In this document: piece after piece, positions 45,400 through 57,379 of the stretch | Layout of the letters: every line of letters begins with the position of its first letter | Numbering within the stretch: position 1 is the stretch's first letter | Source of the DNA: Neocallimastix lanati (nom. inval.) | Lineage: Eukaryota; Neocallimastigomycota; Neocallimastigomycetes; Neocallimastigales; Neocallimastigaceae | Direction: 5' to 3' | Assembly (NCBI GenBank): GCA_016946835.1 | Contig: JACVTC010000089.1 | Coordinates: 709,986 to 773,985, forward strand | DNA length: 64,000 bases | Notes under the pieces: model-generated | What the model was told of the DNA's origin: nothing | Database searches by the model: none | What the model saw: only the letters and a program-made list of their open reading frames with translations | Translations under genes and position numbers: made by a program

Positions 45400-45960
45400 T
45401 ATTTATTTTTTTTTTTTTTTATAATTTTAATAACATTTACAGTAAAAAAAAAAAAATAAATAATATAAAGTAAAATAAAAAAAATAAAAAAAAAAATAAA
45501 TAAATAAATAAAAACTAAAAAAAAATAAATAAAAACTAAAAAAAAATAAATAAAAAATAAATAAAAAATAAATAATAATGTAAAATAAAATATAAAAAAA
45601 ATAAATAATAAAGTAAAATATAAAACATAAAAAAATAAATAATAAAGTGAAATAAAAAATAAAAAAAAAAAAATAAATAATAATGTAAAATAAAATATAA
45701 AAAAAATAAACAATAAAGTAAAATATAAAACATAAAAAAAAAAAAAAATGAAGAAAAATAAATAAAAAATAAATAAAAAATAAAAAAAAAATAAATAATA
45801 AAGTAAAATAAAAAATAAAAAAATAAAAAAAAATAAAAAAAATAAAAAATAAAAAATAAAAAAAATAAATAATAAAGTAAAATAATAAAAAAAAAAAAAA
45901 GAATAAAGTAAAATATAAGATTAAAAAAATAGATTAAAACAAAAAAATTTAAAAAATAAA
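45400..45960. repeat. Degenerate A-rich minisatellite in MULE 1
   Basis: Repeated AATAAATAATAAAGTAAAAT-type units and poly-A variants fill the space between the left terminal repeat and the transposase. Confidence 0.7.
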
Positions 45961-45994
45961 AAATAAAACTTTTAATTTAAAATATTTATAATAA

Positions 45995-47416
45995 ATGGAC
46001 GATAAATTAGAAATAAGTGAAACTAATAAAGAAAAAAACCAAATCATTGTAAACAGAAAATATAAATTTAATTTATGGTATATAACGAATAATACAAAAG
46101 TATTCAAATGTACTGAATATAAAACAGTTAAAAAATGTAAATCTTATATTATTCTAAATGATAATAATAATGTAATAAAATATAAAAACAAGCATACTCA
46201 TCCAGGAAAAGAATATGATGCATCTGTATCAATAGTAAAACATAAAATGAAAAATGAAATTAAAAAAACCTCAATCCCATTTGATATAAATCCAAAACAT
46301 ATATATATTGAAATATCTGAAGAAATTGGATTGATATGCCCTGAATATAGTTCAATTAAATCCCAAATATCAAGAAAGATATATATAAAAAAAACAACTA
46401 CCTCCTGATATATCAAAATTTAATGAAATTCCAGATGAACCTGAATATTATATAAACGAAAGAGATGAAAATTTTATGATATTCAAAAATTCTAATATTA
46501 TAATTTTTCAATCACCATTCCAAACAGAATTGTTCATTAAATACAACGAAAATATGTTTGCTGATGGTACATTTTATATTGCACCAATATTTAGTTATCA
46601 AGTGTTTATAACAAGAGTATATGCTCCAGAAATAAATAGTTTTTACACTACATCATTATCTATATTAAATAATAAAGAACAAGCAACCTATGAATTTTTA
46701 TTTGAAGAATTAAAAAAGAATGCAAGCAAATATAATAATAATATTATAGTTACACCAAAAATTTTGCATTGTGATTTTGAAAAAGGTATATCCAATGCTG
46801 CCATTAAAATATTTCCTAATATTACTATTAAATATTGTGTATGGCATTATAAAAGATCGTTAGAAGTTCAAAAAAATAAATTATGTTATAATGAAGTTGA
46901 AAATAATAATAAAATTTATTTGTTTTATAATGCTATTACAAATTTTCCTTTTATAAATCCTGAATATATATTTGATATTTATAATTATATTAAAATTATA
47001 TGTCAAATATATAATTATTTCAATTTTTTAAATTTTTTGGAATATTTTAATAAGACTTATTTATATAAATATGATATTCAATATTGGAATTATTATAACG
47101 ATATAAACCACATAACAAATAATGCTTCAGAATCTTTTAACAATTACTTAAAAAAATTGTTTTGCAAAAAACCTTCTTTCTATGAATTGATTTATCATTT
47201 AAAAAGAGAAGAATCTTTATCTTACAATAATTACAAAAGGAAAATTGAAGGGGTTTGGAAAAAAAAAAAAGAAGAATAGTAACAAAAACTGATGAAATCA
47301 ATGATTTAATTAAAAAATACAAAAAAAAAGAATCCGAATTGATTGATTAAAAATGTAATAAAAATGATATCATTGATTTATGGTATAAATGTTTATTAGA
47401 ATTAAACACACTCTAA
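45995..47416 (+). pseudogene. MULE transposase 1 (frameshifted)
   Basis: The N-terminal part (45995-46408) has a FLYWCH-type zinc motif: YKFNLW, FKCTEY, CKSYI and HTHPG supply the Cys/His positions. The second part (46476-47279) carries the MULE catalytic core: DGTFYIAP (first Asp), HCDFEKGISNA (second Asp), CVWHYK (the C2H element) and NNASESFNNYLKK (Glu). All catalytic residues are present. A one-base slip in poly-A near 46390 and another near 47260 break the frame, and an in-frame TAA lies near 47347. The close homologue at 55.6 kb shows the original reading. The intact enzyme would cut and paste the element through its terminal repeats. Confidence 0.85.
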
Positions 47417-47915
47417 ATTTATAAATAATAATTAACTAGAATATATATAGTTTAAATTATATTAATATCAACATCAATATATTTTATTAATATCAATATC
47501 AAAATATTTTATTAATATCAATATCAATATTTTAATTTTATTAATAATAAATATTTAATATTATAATAAGTTTTATTCTATTATTTAAATAATTTAATAA
47601 TAAAATATAAAATTTTATTATTTGTTTTATTTAAATAAAATAAAATGGAAAGGTTTTATTATTAAAATATTTAATAATAAAATATAATAATGAAATAAAA
47701 TATAATAATAAAATAAAATAAAAATAAAATAAAAACAAAATAAAATTCTTAACAGAAAACTTATTTATTCTTTTATTCTTTTTTTAGTTTTTATTTTATT
47801 TTTTAATGTTAAAATACAATAAATAAAAATATACGTTGAAAATAGTGGCGTATTACATATATTATACACATTGTACAAAAATTTATGATGATTATACATA
47901 AATTATGTCGAAATG

Positions 47916-48142
47916 CCTCACATTCAAATAATGACCAATATTATTGAATAACTGTATAAATACTAATAATAAAATCTCAAACCCTATTTCTAACAATTTA
48001 TTTATTAATTTTTTTTTTTTATGTTGGGAAGTTTAATATAAAGATTTTATAGTTATAAAACTTTAATAATATTTTGACATTACTAATATTTATATAAAAT
48101 TTATTTATGTTAAAGAGTTGAGGCATATCGAAAAGTTAAATT
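47916..48142. other. Short AT-rich spacer
   Basis: No signal except MULE-terminus-like words towards 48120. Confidence 0.5.
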
Positions 48143-48950
48143 TAGGAAAGCATTTCAGAAAAGTTGCATTTCGCAAAATTTTTTTGAAAGTTAATAAATA
48201 AATAAATAAATTAATAATAAAACAAATAAATATTTTATATACAATATAAATAATCAAATAAAAATAAATAAATAAAACTATAATAAATAAATAAATTTAA
48301 AAATTAAAAATATATATATATATATTTATAATAAATAAAATATATATATTAATAATTATATATAAATAAAATAAATTATAAAAGATGTTAAGGATAATAA
48401 TTTTAGATATATTTATTAAAATAAAAAATATTTAAATAATTAATTGATCATTTTTACAACTTTAAAATTCTTGCGCAGTAAGAATATAAAATAAAATAAA
48501 AAAAAAAAAAAAATAAATTTTTTTATATATTTGAAAAATACGATATATAAATAAAAAAATTTAATAATTAATAAATAAATAAAATAAACTAAATTGTTTT
48601 TGATAGAACTTTATTGTATTGATTAATTATTTTAAAAGTTTTATATTTCAATTAATAAATAATTAATATTTATTTTTAAATTTTATTATTATTATTATTA
48701 TTATTATTAATTTTATTTATTGATTCAATAATCAATGAAAAGAAAAATAATTCTAAAATTACTAGTAATATTTTTTTATATTCAATAAATAAAAATAATA
48801 AAATAAAAAAACATTATTCAATTATTTATTATTTTTAAATTTTATTATTTTCTTAAATATTATAACAAATTTATTATTCATTTATTTTATTATTTATTTA
48901 TCTATTTATTAAAATTTTACGAATTGCACCTTTTCGAAATGCACTTCCCC
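48143..48950. mobile_element. Candidate 0.8-kb MITE
   Basis: The left segment at 48143-48174 (GAAAGCATTTCAG, GTTGCATTTCG) and the reverse complement of 48921-48950 (GGGGAAGTGCATTTCGAAAAG) share about three quarters of positions over 30 bp. The interior is non-coding AT repeats. The ends belong to the same GCATTTCG family as the MULEs. Confidence 0.45.
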
Positions 48951-49292
48951 TGACTGTTATATAGAGCATATATGACATTTATTTAATAACGCGGTGTAAA
49001 TAAATTTATGTAATTAAAATAAAATAAAAGTAAAGGCAAAATAATAATTTTATTGAAAATAATGAATAAAATTCATAAAATAGATAAATAGATAAATAAA
49101 TAGATAAATATATAAAAAACAAATAAAATATTTTATTATAATTATATTTTAAGATTTAGATTTATATAAAATATTAGGTAATTACAAGGATTTAAAAATT
49201 TTTGAAAAATTAAGTTATATTTATAGTAAATGTAGCTTATTATTATTTAACAAAATAATTATACAAAGAAATTTTAAATGTAATTAAATAAA
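48951..49292. other. AT-rich spacer
   Basis: No gene. The part near 49190-49280 resembles the downstream end of copia relic 1 (TAAATGTAGCTTA versus TAAATGTGGCTAA), so it may be copia 3' sequence. Confidence 0.4.
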
Positions 49293-51045
49293 TTAAATTA
49301 TCTTATGTAGATTTTCTATTCTTGGGATCACTGGTAAAATCAGCATCAGTATAGGCAATAATTTCCTCCTGTTCTTTACATGCAATTTTATAATTTTTTT
49401 GTATAATTCAATTATTTTATAATATTTATTACCATCTTCCAATCTGGTTTTCAAAATTTCTTGAAGCTTTTCCTTCAGCAAAAGTGATGTCTAGATGAGT
49501 GCATCTAGCCAGATAGATTAATGAACCTACAGCACTCTTACCAATAGATTTGTTAGTGGTTTCATTTAATTGAAGTTTCCCTGTACAAAGAGTTTTGGTT
49601 TTCTTATATTTGTAATGTTAAATTTTTGTTAATTAATTGTGTTTGATAAATAGTATAATTTGTTTTTTTCTTTCAATATTAATACCTAAAATATAGTTTA
49701 TTTTATCACATTTTGATACTTTAAAGTTATCTTTAATTTTATTAATGATATTATAAATATGATATTTTATACATTTAATCAATATACCATCAACATAAAC
49801 ATCATTTATATAAACAACTCTATCTCCCTCCATTTTCTTAAAAATTTTAGGTTCTAAAATAAGTTGAATGAAATTATTATTTTTAAGGAAATTGGTGAAA
49901 TGTTGATTCCACTAACGGCCGGATTGTTTAAAACTGTACAAAGATTTATTGAGTAGCTAGTATTCTTTTCTGAAGTTTTTTGACACCTGGAATGTAGATT
50001 TTCTTTTCCAAAGGAGCGTTCTAATAGACAGCTTTATTATCAATTCCAGATGGAATTTTGAAGCTAAAGAAATAACTAATTTTGAACTATAGAGACTAAG
50101 AGTTTGATAGTATGTGAAATCATAATTAATACCTTTTGTTTTAGGAGAAGCCTCTAGCAACGTGACGAGCTTCGAATTTTACCATATTTCTTTCACCCGT
50201 CCAATAGAAAAGGGTTTAACGTCACTTGATAAATTCTTCACAAAAGTCATGACATCATTGTCATGGAAATTTTGTATTTCAGCCTTCATAGCATTCTTTC
50301 AAATTCTTTTATACTAACATGCAATTGTTTTGCTTGTATGTAATAGGAATATCAATAATAGTATTACTATTACCATTAGAAAATTTAAAAGAACAGACAA
50401 TATATTTACAGTTATTTATTCGTTCAACATTTTCAAGAATTAATTTTGAATTTTTACCATTTTCTTGTTCAATAGGATTAGCTAACCTTTTTTATTAATA
50501 TAATTAAATATATTATAGTTAACACTTTCATCATAATAAGGTGTTTCATTTTATGTAATACTGTTATGGCTTGTTTTTAATATTACTTATTCTTTCAGTA
50601 TCGAAAGTATAATTTTATGAAATATAATTGTCGTTATATTTCATTATACTTTTTAGGTTTGCTGTTTTAACCTCACATCTTTAATGCAGAAGAAGTTTGT
50701 TCTTCAAACACAACTTCATTATCCAAATTAATAGTATAATTAAATTTGTCCATAATGATATAGCAATGTGATTCATTGTTAAAACCTAATAATACGCCTG
50801 GAATACCCTTAGTAATGAATTTAACTCTTTTCTGAGAATAGTCTTTGTAGTACGCAATACATCCAAAAACTTTCAGATATTTACGATCAACACTCTTTCA
50901 AGAGAATATTTCAATTAAAATTCTAAAATTTATACCTTTAAGAGGTACGATATTATATAAAATGTTGTCTATTTGTGCCCATTCTGATGAAGTTCTTATG
51001 CTGCTTGCAATGATATAGTTAAAACGTTCAACCAATCCGAGGGGA
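49293..51045 (-). pseudogene. Ty1/copia pol relic 2 (integrase end to RNase H)
   Basis: On the minus strand from 51045: GLVERFNYIIASSIRTSSEW (integrase core end), KVFGCIAYYKDYSQKR and GIPGVLLGFNNESHCY (integrase C-terminal region), KGINYDFTYYQTLSL near 50110 (RT), VYVDGILI near 49790 (the YVDD position) and YTDADFTSDPKNRKST near 49310 (RNase H). It is more decayed than relic 1 and stops within RNase H. Its integrase end abuts a host-gene fragment at 51.03 kb. Confidence 0.8.
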
Positions 51046-51285
51046 GGAAGTTTTAACAATTCAATATATTTTGTCGATTTTCATCCATTCCTAAAATTAG
51101 AACCGTATTTTTCCCAAATTAAATACAAAAATTTGCATCCATCTAATAGACTTTATGGTATTGTTGTTCATTCCGGATTTAGTGCTCAATCTGGCCATTA
51201 TATTATATGTAATAGAAGAAAAATAGGTGACTGATTCTATGTTAATGATAAGAGTATCAGACTATCTGATTAGGATGAAATAAAA
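51034..51285 (+). pseudogene. Ubiquitin carboxyl-terminal hydrolase (USP) fragment
   Basis: A plus-strand frame reads RLYGIVVHSGFSAQSGHYII, then GD, a stop, FYVNDKSIRLSD, a stop, DEI. This is the His-box end of the USP catalytic domain, whose consensus is YxLxxVxVHSGxxxxGHY followed by WYxFND and a V--W/EE segment. Both stops (TGA at 51232 and TAG at 51271) occupy positions where the family has Trp. Only about 80 codons remain, next to copia relic 2. It is a truncated host-gene copy, perhaps most like the USP7 group, and cannot be active. Confidence 0.75.
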
Positions 51286-51760
51286 AAAAAAAAAAAAGTG
51301 TCATTCATATTTATTATTCTATGAAAAAATAAAATAAAGAAAATCAATTATAAACTCTTAATAATAATATATATTATTTTTTTTCCTTATATTTGGAGTA
51401 AGTGATATTTAATATCAAAATTTTATCGAATTTATATGCAATAATTATTTCAATTATTGTATCAAGATTATGTAATTAAATTTATTTATTAATATTTATT
51501 ATTAAAAAATTTAATTTATAAACTATGTGATAAATTTTATATTATAAAAAGTATTTATATTTTTTCTTATTCATAAATTTACTTATTTATTAATTTATTA
51601 AAAAATAATTTAAATTTTATTTAATAAATTAATGAGATGATTGTCATAAATAAATAATATTAATAATTATAATAATTTTAATAATAACCAAATAATAATA
51701 TAAAACAGATACAAAAATTAAAAAAAAAAAAAAAAAAATTAATTATAGAAAACATTTCAT
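51286..51760. other. AT-rich stretch downstream of kinesin gene
   Basis: No feature other than AT low complexity; it presumably includes the kinesin 3' UTR. Confidence 0.6.
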
Positions 51761-53250
51761 TTATTTGCCATCTAATTCCATTAAAACTTTTCTAGCAGTT
51801 TCCTTTGGAGCATCATAAATACCTAATTTTTTTTCTAATTCATAACGTTTTATCATTTCTTCATCTTGACTAAAAGAATGTTTTTTCTTTGGTTTTGAAG
51901 TCAATTTAGCTTTTCTTTGTTTTGTACGACAATCAATAATTAAACCCCAAAGCTTCAAATAAAAAAGTTTTGCTCTTTTCTCTGTTATATTTTTCGAAAG
52001 AAGGCATCGTCTTATAAATTCCATTTCTGGAATATTACATAATTGTACACCATTTTCTTTGTTTGGTACTAAAAATTCTGGATTAATAGCCCCATTTGAT
52101 GCTTTTTCTATCCATTGCACAACATGTTTATATTCCCAACTTGATGGATCTTTTGGATCATATTCTTTCTTTTTCAATGGATCATAACTGCTTTTTTGTG
52201 TAACTTTTAAGGATGATGCATAACGAATGGTATTTAAAGTATGAGAATAGTCTATACAGTTTGATGATACATTTGCAATAAAAATAGTTGTGCAAGGACG
52301 TGTGCATGATTCAATATCAAATGTTTCTTTTAATAATGTTGTTATTTTGCTATTTCTAAAAGGTATATGAATATGCTTCCTCAGTCCCATAGTTGATAGA
52401 GTTCTTGCTCTAATACATTCTTTTAACGTTAATAAAGAACTATTGATTTCCTTTGTTTCTTTTAGTCTTTCTTTGTCATGAAATTTTGAATCTATATTTT
52501 TATAATACAAAAATTTAATACAATCAAATTTTTACTTCATAAAAATGATAAATTACAAAAATAATTAAATAAAAATTAACAAACCTGCATGTCTTTCAGA
52601 ACCCGCTAAATCCACTAAATATATAATACCATCATTTGCTTGATTAATAACAGTATTATGAATTCTAATTTGGCAAATTGCATGACTTCTTGATGAAGTA
52701 TCATTCTTCAACGTAGCATGTGTTTTTCTATGAGAAAATCCAATATTAATATATTTCAATAAATCGTCAGAAGTTAAGCAATCAAATTCTTGTACACCTT
52801 TTATAGTCATATTTCTAAATTTATCTTCAAGAATAAATATTTCTTCTTTATTATTTAATAAATCATAACATCGATTACCAAGAATTTCAAAAAATGAAAC
52901 TTTTATTTCAAATGGCCTATTATTATATGTTTCTAAAGTATTTAGTTGCATGTCATTAATAATTCTATCCATCTTTTTAAATAGATCCACTGCTAAATAT
53001 TCTTCAATACCAGTAATTGTAAATGTCTTAATTTTATTTAATTTTCAATTTAATATAGTAAATTTATATAAAATAAAGTTTAAAATAAAATATTTTAATT
53101 ATTATTATTATTATTATTATTATATTATTATTATTATTATTTTATTATTATTATTTTTAGTATACATTTTATTATATACTATTATTATTAATTACAAATT
53201 ACTCTTAATAATTATTTTTTATTAATTATTCGACTATTTATTATTAATTA

Positions 53251-53281
<31 letters not shown>

Positions 53282-53715
53282 AAATTATTTCTAAAAAGTA
53301 CCTTTCCCGAACCAGTTTGACCATAACATAATATAACACCTAGCGCACCTGCTAAAGATATTTCAATAATATTCTGAATAGAATGGTCATAAACAATTTT
53401 ATTATTATCATTAGGACCAAAAACATAATCAAAATTAAAATTTTGAGTTTTAATTATAGGTTTCTCATCAAAACGAAAAGTTGGTTCATATATATATGCT
53501 TTATAATGGTTATTTTTATCAGGTAAACAAGTTTCGAAAGAATTATTTTGTATTTCATACTCCATTAATGGTTTTATTCTTAAAAATATTGATATATCTT
53601 TAAAATCGTTATCTGGTAACATATTTATTGATTTTATTTTACTCATACGTTCATTATGTTCCTGAATTTCCTTTTTAAAAAATTCAGCATATTCTATAAT
53701 TTTTTCTTCAATCAT
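51761..53715 (-). CDS. Kinesin-13-like motor with C-terminal SAM-like region
   Basis: Three exons on the minus strand (53715-53302, 53026-52585, 52491-51761) give 528 aa. The motor domain spans about 43-381: IFLRIKP, P-loop GQTGSGKT at about 132-139 across intron 1, switch I NDTSSRSHA at about 246-254, switch II VDLAGSE at about 276-282. INSSLLTLKECIRA and HTLNTIRYA follow; the LKECIRA form is characteristic of the kinesin-13/KIF24 group. Residues about 403-475 (HVVQWIEKA, EFIRRCLL, FYLKLWGLI) look like a SAM-type helical domain. The C-terminus is basic and Lys-rich. Kinesin-13 proteins depolymerise microtubule ends at spindle and basal bodies. The N-terminal neck is only about 40 residues. 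No lesion is seen. Confidence 0.88.
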
Positions 53716-53799
53716 AGTTTTTATTTTTAAATTTAATTTTTATTTTTTTATTTTTCTTTTTCTTTTTTTTTTTTTTATTATTTTATTTATTATTTATTA

Positions 53800-54033
53800 C
53801 TTATCATTTATTTTTATTATTTATTATTTATTATTTATTATTTATTATTTATTATTTATTATTTATTATTTATTATTTATTATTTATTATTTATTATTTA
53901 TTATTTATTATTTATTATTTATTATTTATTATTTATTATTTATTATTTATTATTTATTATTTATTATTTATTATTTATTATTTATTATTTATTATTTATT
54001 ATTTATTATTTATTATTTATTATTTATTATTTA
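53800..54033. repeat. Heptanucleotide TTATTTA tandem repeat
   Basis: About 230 bp of near-perfect 7-bp units between the kinesin gene start and the left end of MULE 2. It would occupy the kinesin upstream region. Confidence 0.9.
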
Positions 54034-54734
54034 GAATGTGGTCCATTTCGCCAATTTTTTTTTTTTGAAATTTTAATAAGCCATCTATTTATTTGTGGCT
54101 TTTAAAATTTATATTATTACGCCATAAAATTTAATATAATTTTAAGTAAAAAAGAAATAAATGTATAAATAAATAAGTAAATAAATAAATAAATAAAAAT
54201 TAAAAAGGTCAATAAAAAATAAAATATTTTTATATAATTTTTTTTTTTTTGACAATCATGTTATAAGGAAAATGATAAATAATTATTTTCCTTATAACCT
54301 TATTTTTTATATTTTATTATTAATATTTATATTATATTTTTATATTTTATATTTTATTATTGATATTATATTTTTATATTTTTCTATTAATATTATATTT
54401 TTATATTTTCATATTTTTATATTTTATTATTAATATCAATATAATATTTTTATATTTTATTATTAAAAAATTTTATTTTATAAATTTATATTTAAATTAA
54501 TATTATTTAAAATATTAATTTTTTATATTATAACTAAAACTTTAGTTGTTATTAATAATAGAATTAAACCTTTTATTTTATATATAATTTATAAATAAAA
54601 TATTAAATAATAATAAAAATTACAAAATAATATTTTTATAAGACTTAAATTATAACTGTAAATTGAAATTTCAAAAATTAAAATTTGTTGTTCACATTTC
54701 AATTACTATTTATATATTACAGCAACCGTTTTGT

Positions 54735-55210
54735 AGAGATATATAAATAGGTTTTTTACACATATGAATTCACATGTCTATCCCATATTATATATATGGG
54801 CTTGTAAAGAACATATATACTTTGGTATATATATCTTATACTATATCAGTACGACGTCGGCGCTCCAAATTCCTAAGCAGAGGTAGCTCCAGTAGACATG
54901 TCTTGCCAAATAACATCCGTGTTATCCTATAGAAATTGAACTCGTAACCCTCACAGTATAGGCTATACAACTACACTAGGATGCCATGGGTGATCAAATA
55001 TAGAAATTAAATACGTGGCAATCCAATAATGGTAGGAGCGGAATTAATACTTACCTGAAATTGTGCCATTATAACCCCTTTACCCTTTCTCCAAACACTA
55101 TCGGGAAAATCAGATCAAGAATAGATACCAGCAGGGGTTGGCCGGACACCAGATGATTATTAAGTCGCCACATAACAACCAGTAGAAAGCCCAGTTCTAC
55201 TTTATATGCT
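54735..55210 (-). mobile_element. tRNA-derived SINE-like, GC-richer segment
   Basis: On the minus strand from about 54985, GGCATCC is followed by TAGTGTAGTTGT, which fits the Pol III A-box consensus. About 35 nt later comes GAGTTCAATTT, close to the B box. The tRNA-like fold is poor (weak T stem, mismatched acceptor), so this is not a working tRNA gene. A GC-richer body with GCGCCGACGTCG continues to about 54735. A second GC-richer block at 55000-55210 precedes the tRNA part, and whether it belongs to the same element is unclear. No target duplication was identified. Confidence 0.5.
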
Positions 55211-55618
55211 AAAAAATGCTATATATATTTGTTGTTTTAAAAAGACTTAAAAGTTAATAATTTAATTAGATTATAATATAAATAAAATAATTAATTAATT
55301 CATAAATTCTTTATTAGTATATATTAAAAAAAATAATTAATATTAATTTAGAATAAATAAATAATTAAGTTTTTTTTATATACATTAAATAAATAATTTA
55401 CTTTTAAATAATAAAAATTAAAATATTTTCATATATACTTTATGTATCTGTTTTTTTTTTAAAAAAAATTAAAAGAAAAAGAAATAATTAAAATACTTTT
55501 TATCTTTTAAAAAAATTGAATATTTAATTGTTCAGAATTAATATTAAAAAATAATATTTAGATAATTAATATAATTATTTAAAAGATATAATTAAAAACT
55601 ATATATTAAAATTTATAA
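55211..55618. other. AT-rich region upstream of MULE transposase 2
   Basis: No coding or repeat signal; presumed 5' non-coding part of the transposon. Confidence 0.5.
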
Positions 55619-57035
55619 ATGGAAGAAAACATAACTATTTATATAAGTGAGTCTAATAAAGGAGAAGAACAAATCATTATTAATAAACAATATAAATTTA
55701 ATTTTTCACATTCAAGGAAAGATAATTCAAGAGTTTATAAATGTACCGAATATAAAAAAAATAATAAATGTAAATCTTTTATTATTTTAAATAATGAGAA
55801 AGAAATCTTAAAATATGAGAGTTTACATAATCATCCTGGAAACGAATACAGTGTATCCCTATCTGTAATGAAACATAAAATTAAAGATGAAATTAAAAAA
55901 CATTCAAATCCTTTTGATATAAAACGAAAAAGACTATATAATGAAATTTCTAAAGAAATGGGATTTATATATCCGTGTCCAGAATATATTTCAGTTAAAA
56001 CTCTAATATTAAGAAGTATTAATAAAAAACTACCATCCAATGTAACAACTTTTAATGAAATTCCTAATGAATCTGAATATTATAAAACTGAACGAAATGA
56101 AGATTTTATGATATTCAAAAATTCTGATTTAGTAATTTTTTAATCCCCTTTCCAAGCAAAATTATTTAAGAAATAATGATATATTTGTGGATGGTACTTT
56201 TTATATCGCACCTAAATTTAGTCAACAAGTGTTTATTACTAGAACTTACGTTAAAGAATTGAATAGTTTTTATACTACTTCTTATGCAATATTAAGAAAT
56301 AAAAAGCAAAAAACATATAAAATGTTATTCAATAAATTAAAACAAAATTCTAATAATAATATTATAACTGAACCAAAAAATGTACATTGCGATTTTGAAA
56401 AAGGCATATCCAAAGCAGTTAAAAAAATATTTCCTAATATAAATATTAAATATTGTATTTGGCATTATAAAAATTTATTAGAAATTAAAAAAAATGAATT
56501 GTGCCGTAATGAAGTGAACGATGATGAAAAAATATTTAATTATTACAAAGGAATTTCAAACTTACCATTTATCAACCCTGAATACATAATGGATATTTTT
56601 TCATTAATTAAAACTAAATCCATTGAAAAAAATTCTTGTCAATTTTTAAAATTTTTAGAATATTTTTATGAAACATATTTAATTGGTTACGATATGAAAA
56701 GTTGGAATTATTATAATAATATTGAACATATAACCAATAATGCTTCAGAATCACTCAATAATTCTTTAAATAAACTATTTCCAATGAAACCAAATTTTTA
56801 TGAATTAATAAATAAATTAAAAGAACAGGAACATTTATCATATTATGATTACCAAATGAAAATAAAAGGAATTTGGAGAATGAAAAAAAAAATAAAAACA
56901 AAAACTGATGAAATTAATATCTTAATTGAAAAATACAAAAATAAAGAAGCCAAGTTAATTAATATAAAATATGATAGAAGTGATCTTTCTAAATTGTGGT
57001 TTGAATGTTTAACTAATTTAAATAATATTTTATAA
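55619..57035 (+). pseudogene. MULE transposase 2 (one stop, one frameshift)
   Basis: Homologous along its length to the transposase at 46 kb. The N-terminal FLYWCH-type zinc motif (YKFNF, YKCTEY, CKSFI, HNHPG) lies in 55619-56143. The catalytic part at about 56187-57035 has DGTFYIAP, HCDFEKGISKA, CIWHYK and NNASESLNNSLNKLF, so the DDE residues are all kept. The break is a TAA at 56141-56143 where the homologue has CAA (Gln), followed by a frame change near 56170. The 3' end is complete with its own stop, unlike copy 1. It has decayed less than copy 1 and could have been active recently. Confidence 0.85.
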
Positions 57036-57379
57036 ATATTATTTAATAATAAATAATTATGAAATGACAGAGGAATTTCCAAAAGAAAAAATCATTAAAA
57101 TTCTTTCATACAAAAACTTATAATTAAATTTATTAATTAAAAAATTTATAATTATTAAAAAGTTAAAATGTTTATATACTTGATAAAATTTATGTAGTTT
57201 AAATAAATATTCTATAATTTTATTATTATAATTAATTTTATTAATAATTGTTTAAATATTTTATTTATAGTTTTTTTAAAATAAATAATCCTATATTTTT
57301 ATACTTTATTATTAATATCAATAATATATTTTTATATTTTTATATTTTATTATTAATGTTTATAATTAATTTTATTAAT
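57036..57379. other. Region holding precursor units of the minisatellite
   Basis: Single diverged versions of the later repeat unit (ATTGTTTAAATATTTTAT followed by TTTTTT and AAATAAAT) are visible at about 57240-57300, before the regular array begins. Confidence 0.6.

Larger units (their letters stand above)
45314..47915 (+). mobile_element. MULE DNA transposon 1 (TIR to TIR)
   Basis: A 29-bp exact inverted pair marks the ends: 45314-45342 (GCATTTCGACATAATTT and so on) and 47887-47915. Weaker similarity continues inward for about 40 bp (GTATTAC, ACAATGT). The pair brackets a transposase reading frame, giving an element of about 2.6 kb. The left interior (45400-45960) is low-complexity AAAT/AAGTAAAAT repeats. 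The transposase is broken, so this copy cannot be autonomous. Confidence 0.75.

Noticed and set aside
45399-45733. Phe/Ile/Leu-rich antisense ORFs before the MULE transposase
   Set aside because: Translation of an A-rich minisatellite, not a membrane protein gene.
53800-54033. Telomere-type heptamer repeat
   Set aside because: TTATTTA has no G-run, is internal and lies between a gene and a transposon.
54915-54990. A tRNA gene on the minus strand
   Set aside because: A and B boxes are present but the acceptor and T stems do not pair, so it fits a SINE or tRNA relic rather than a working tRNA.
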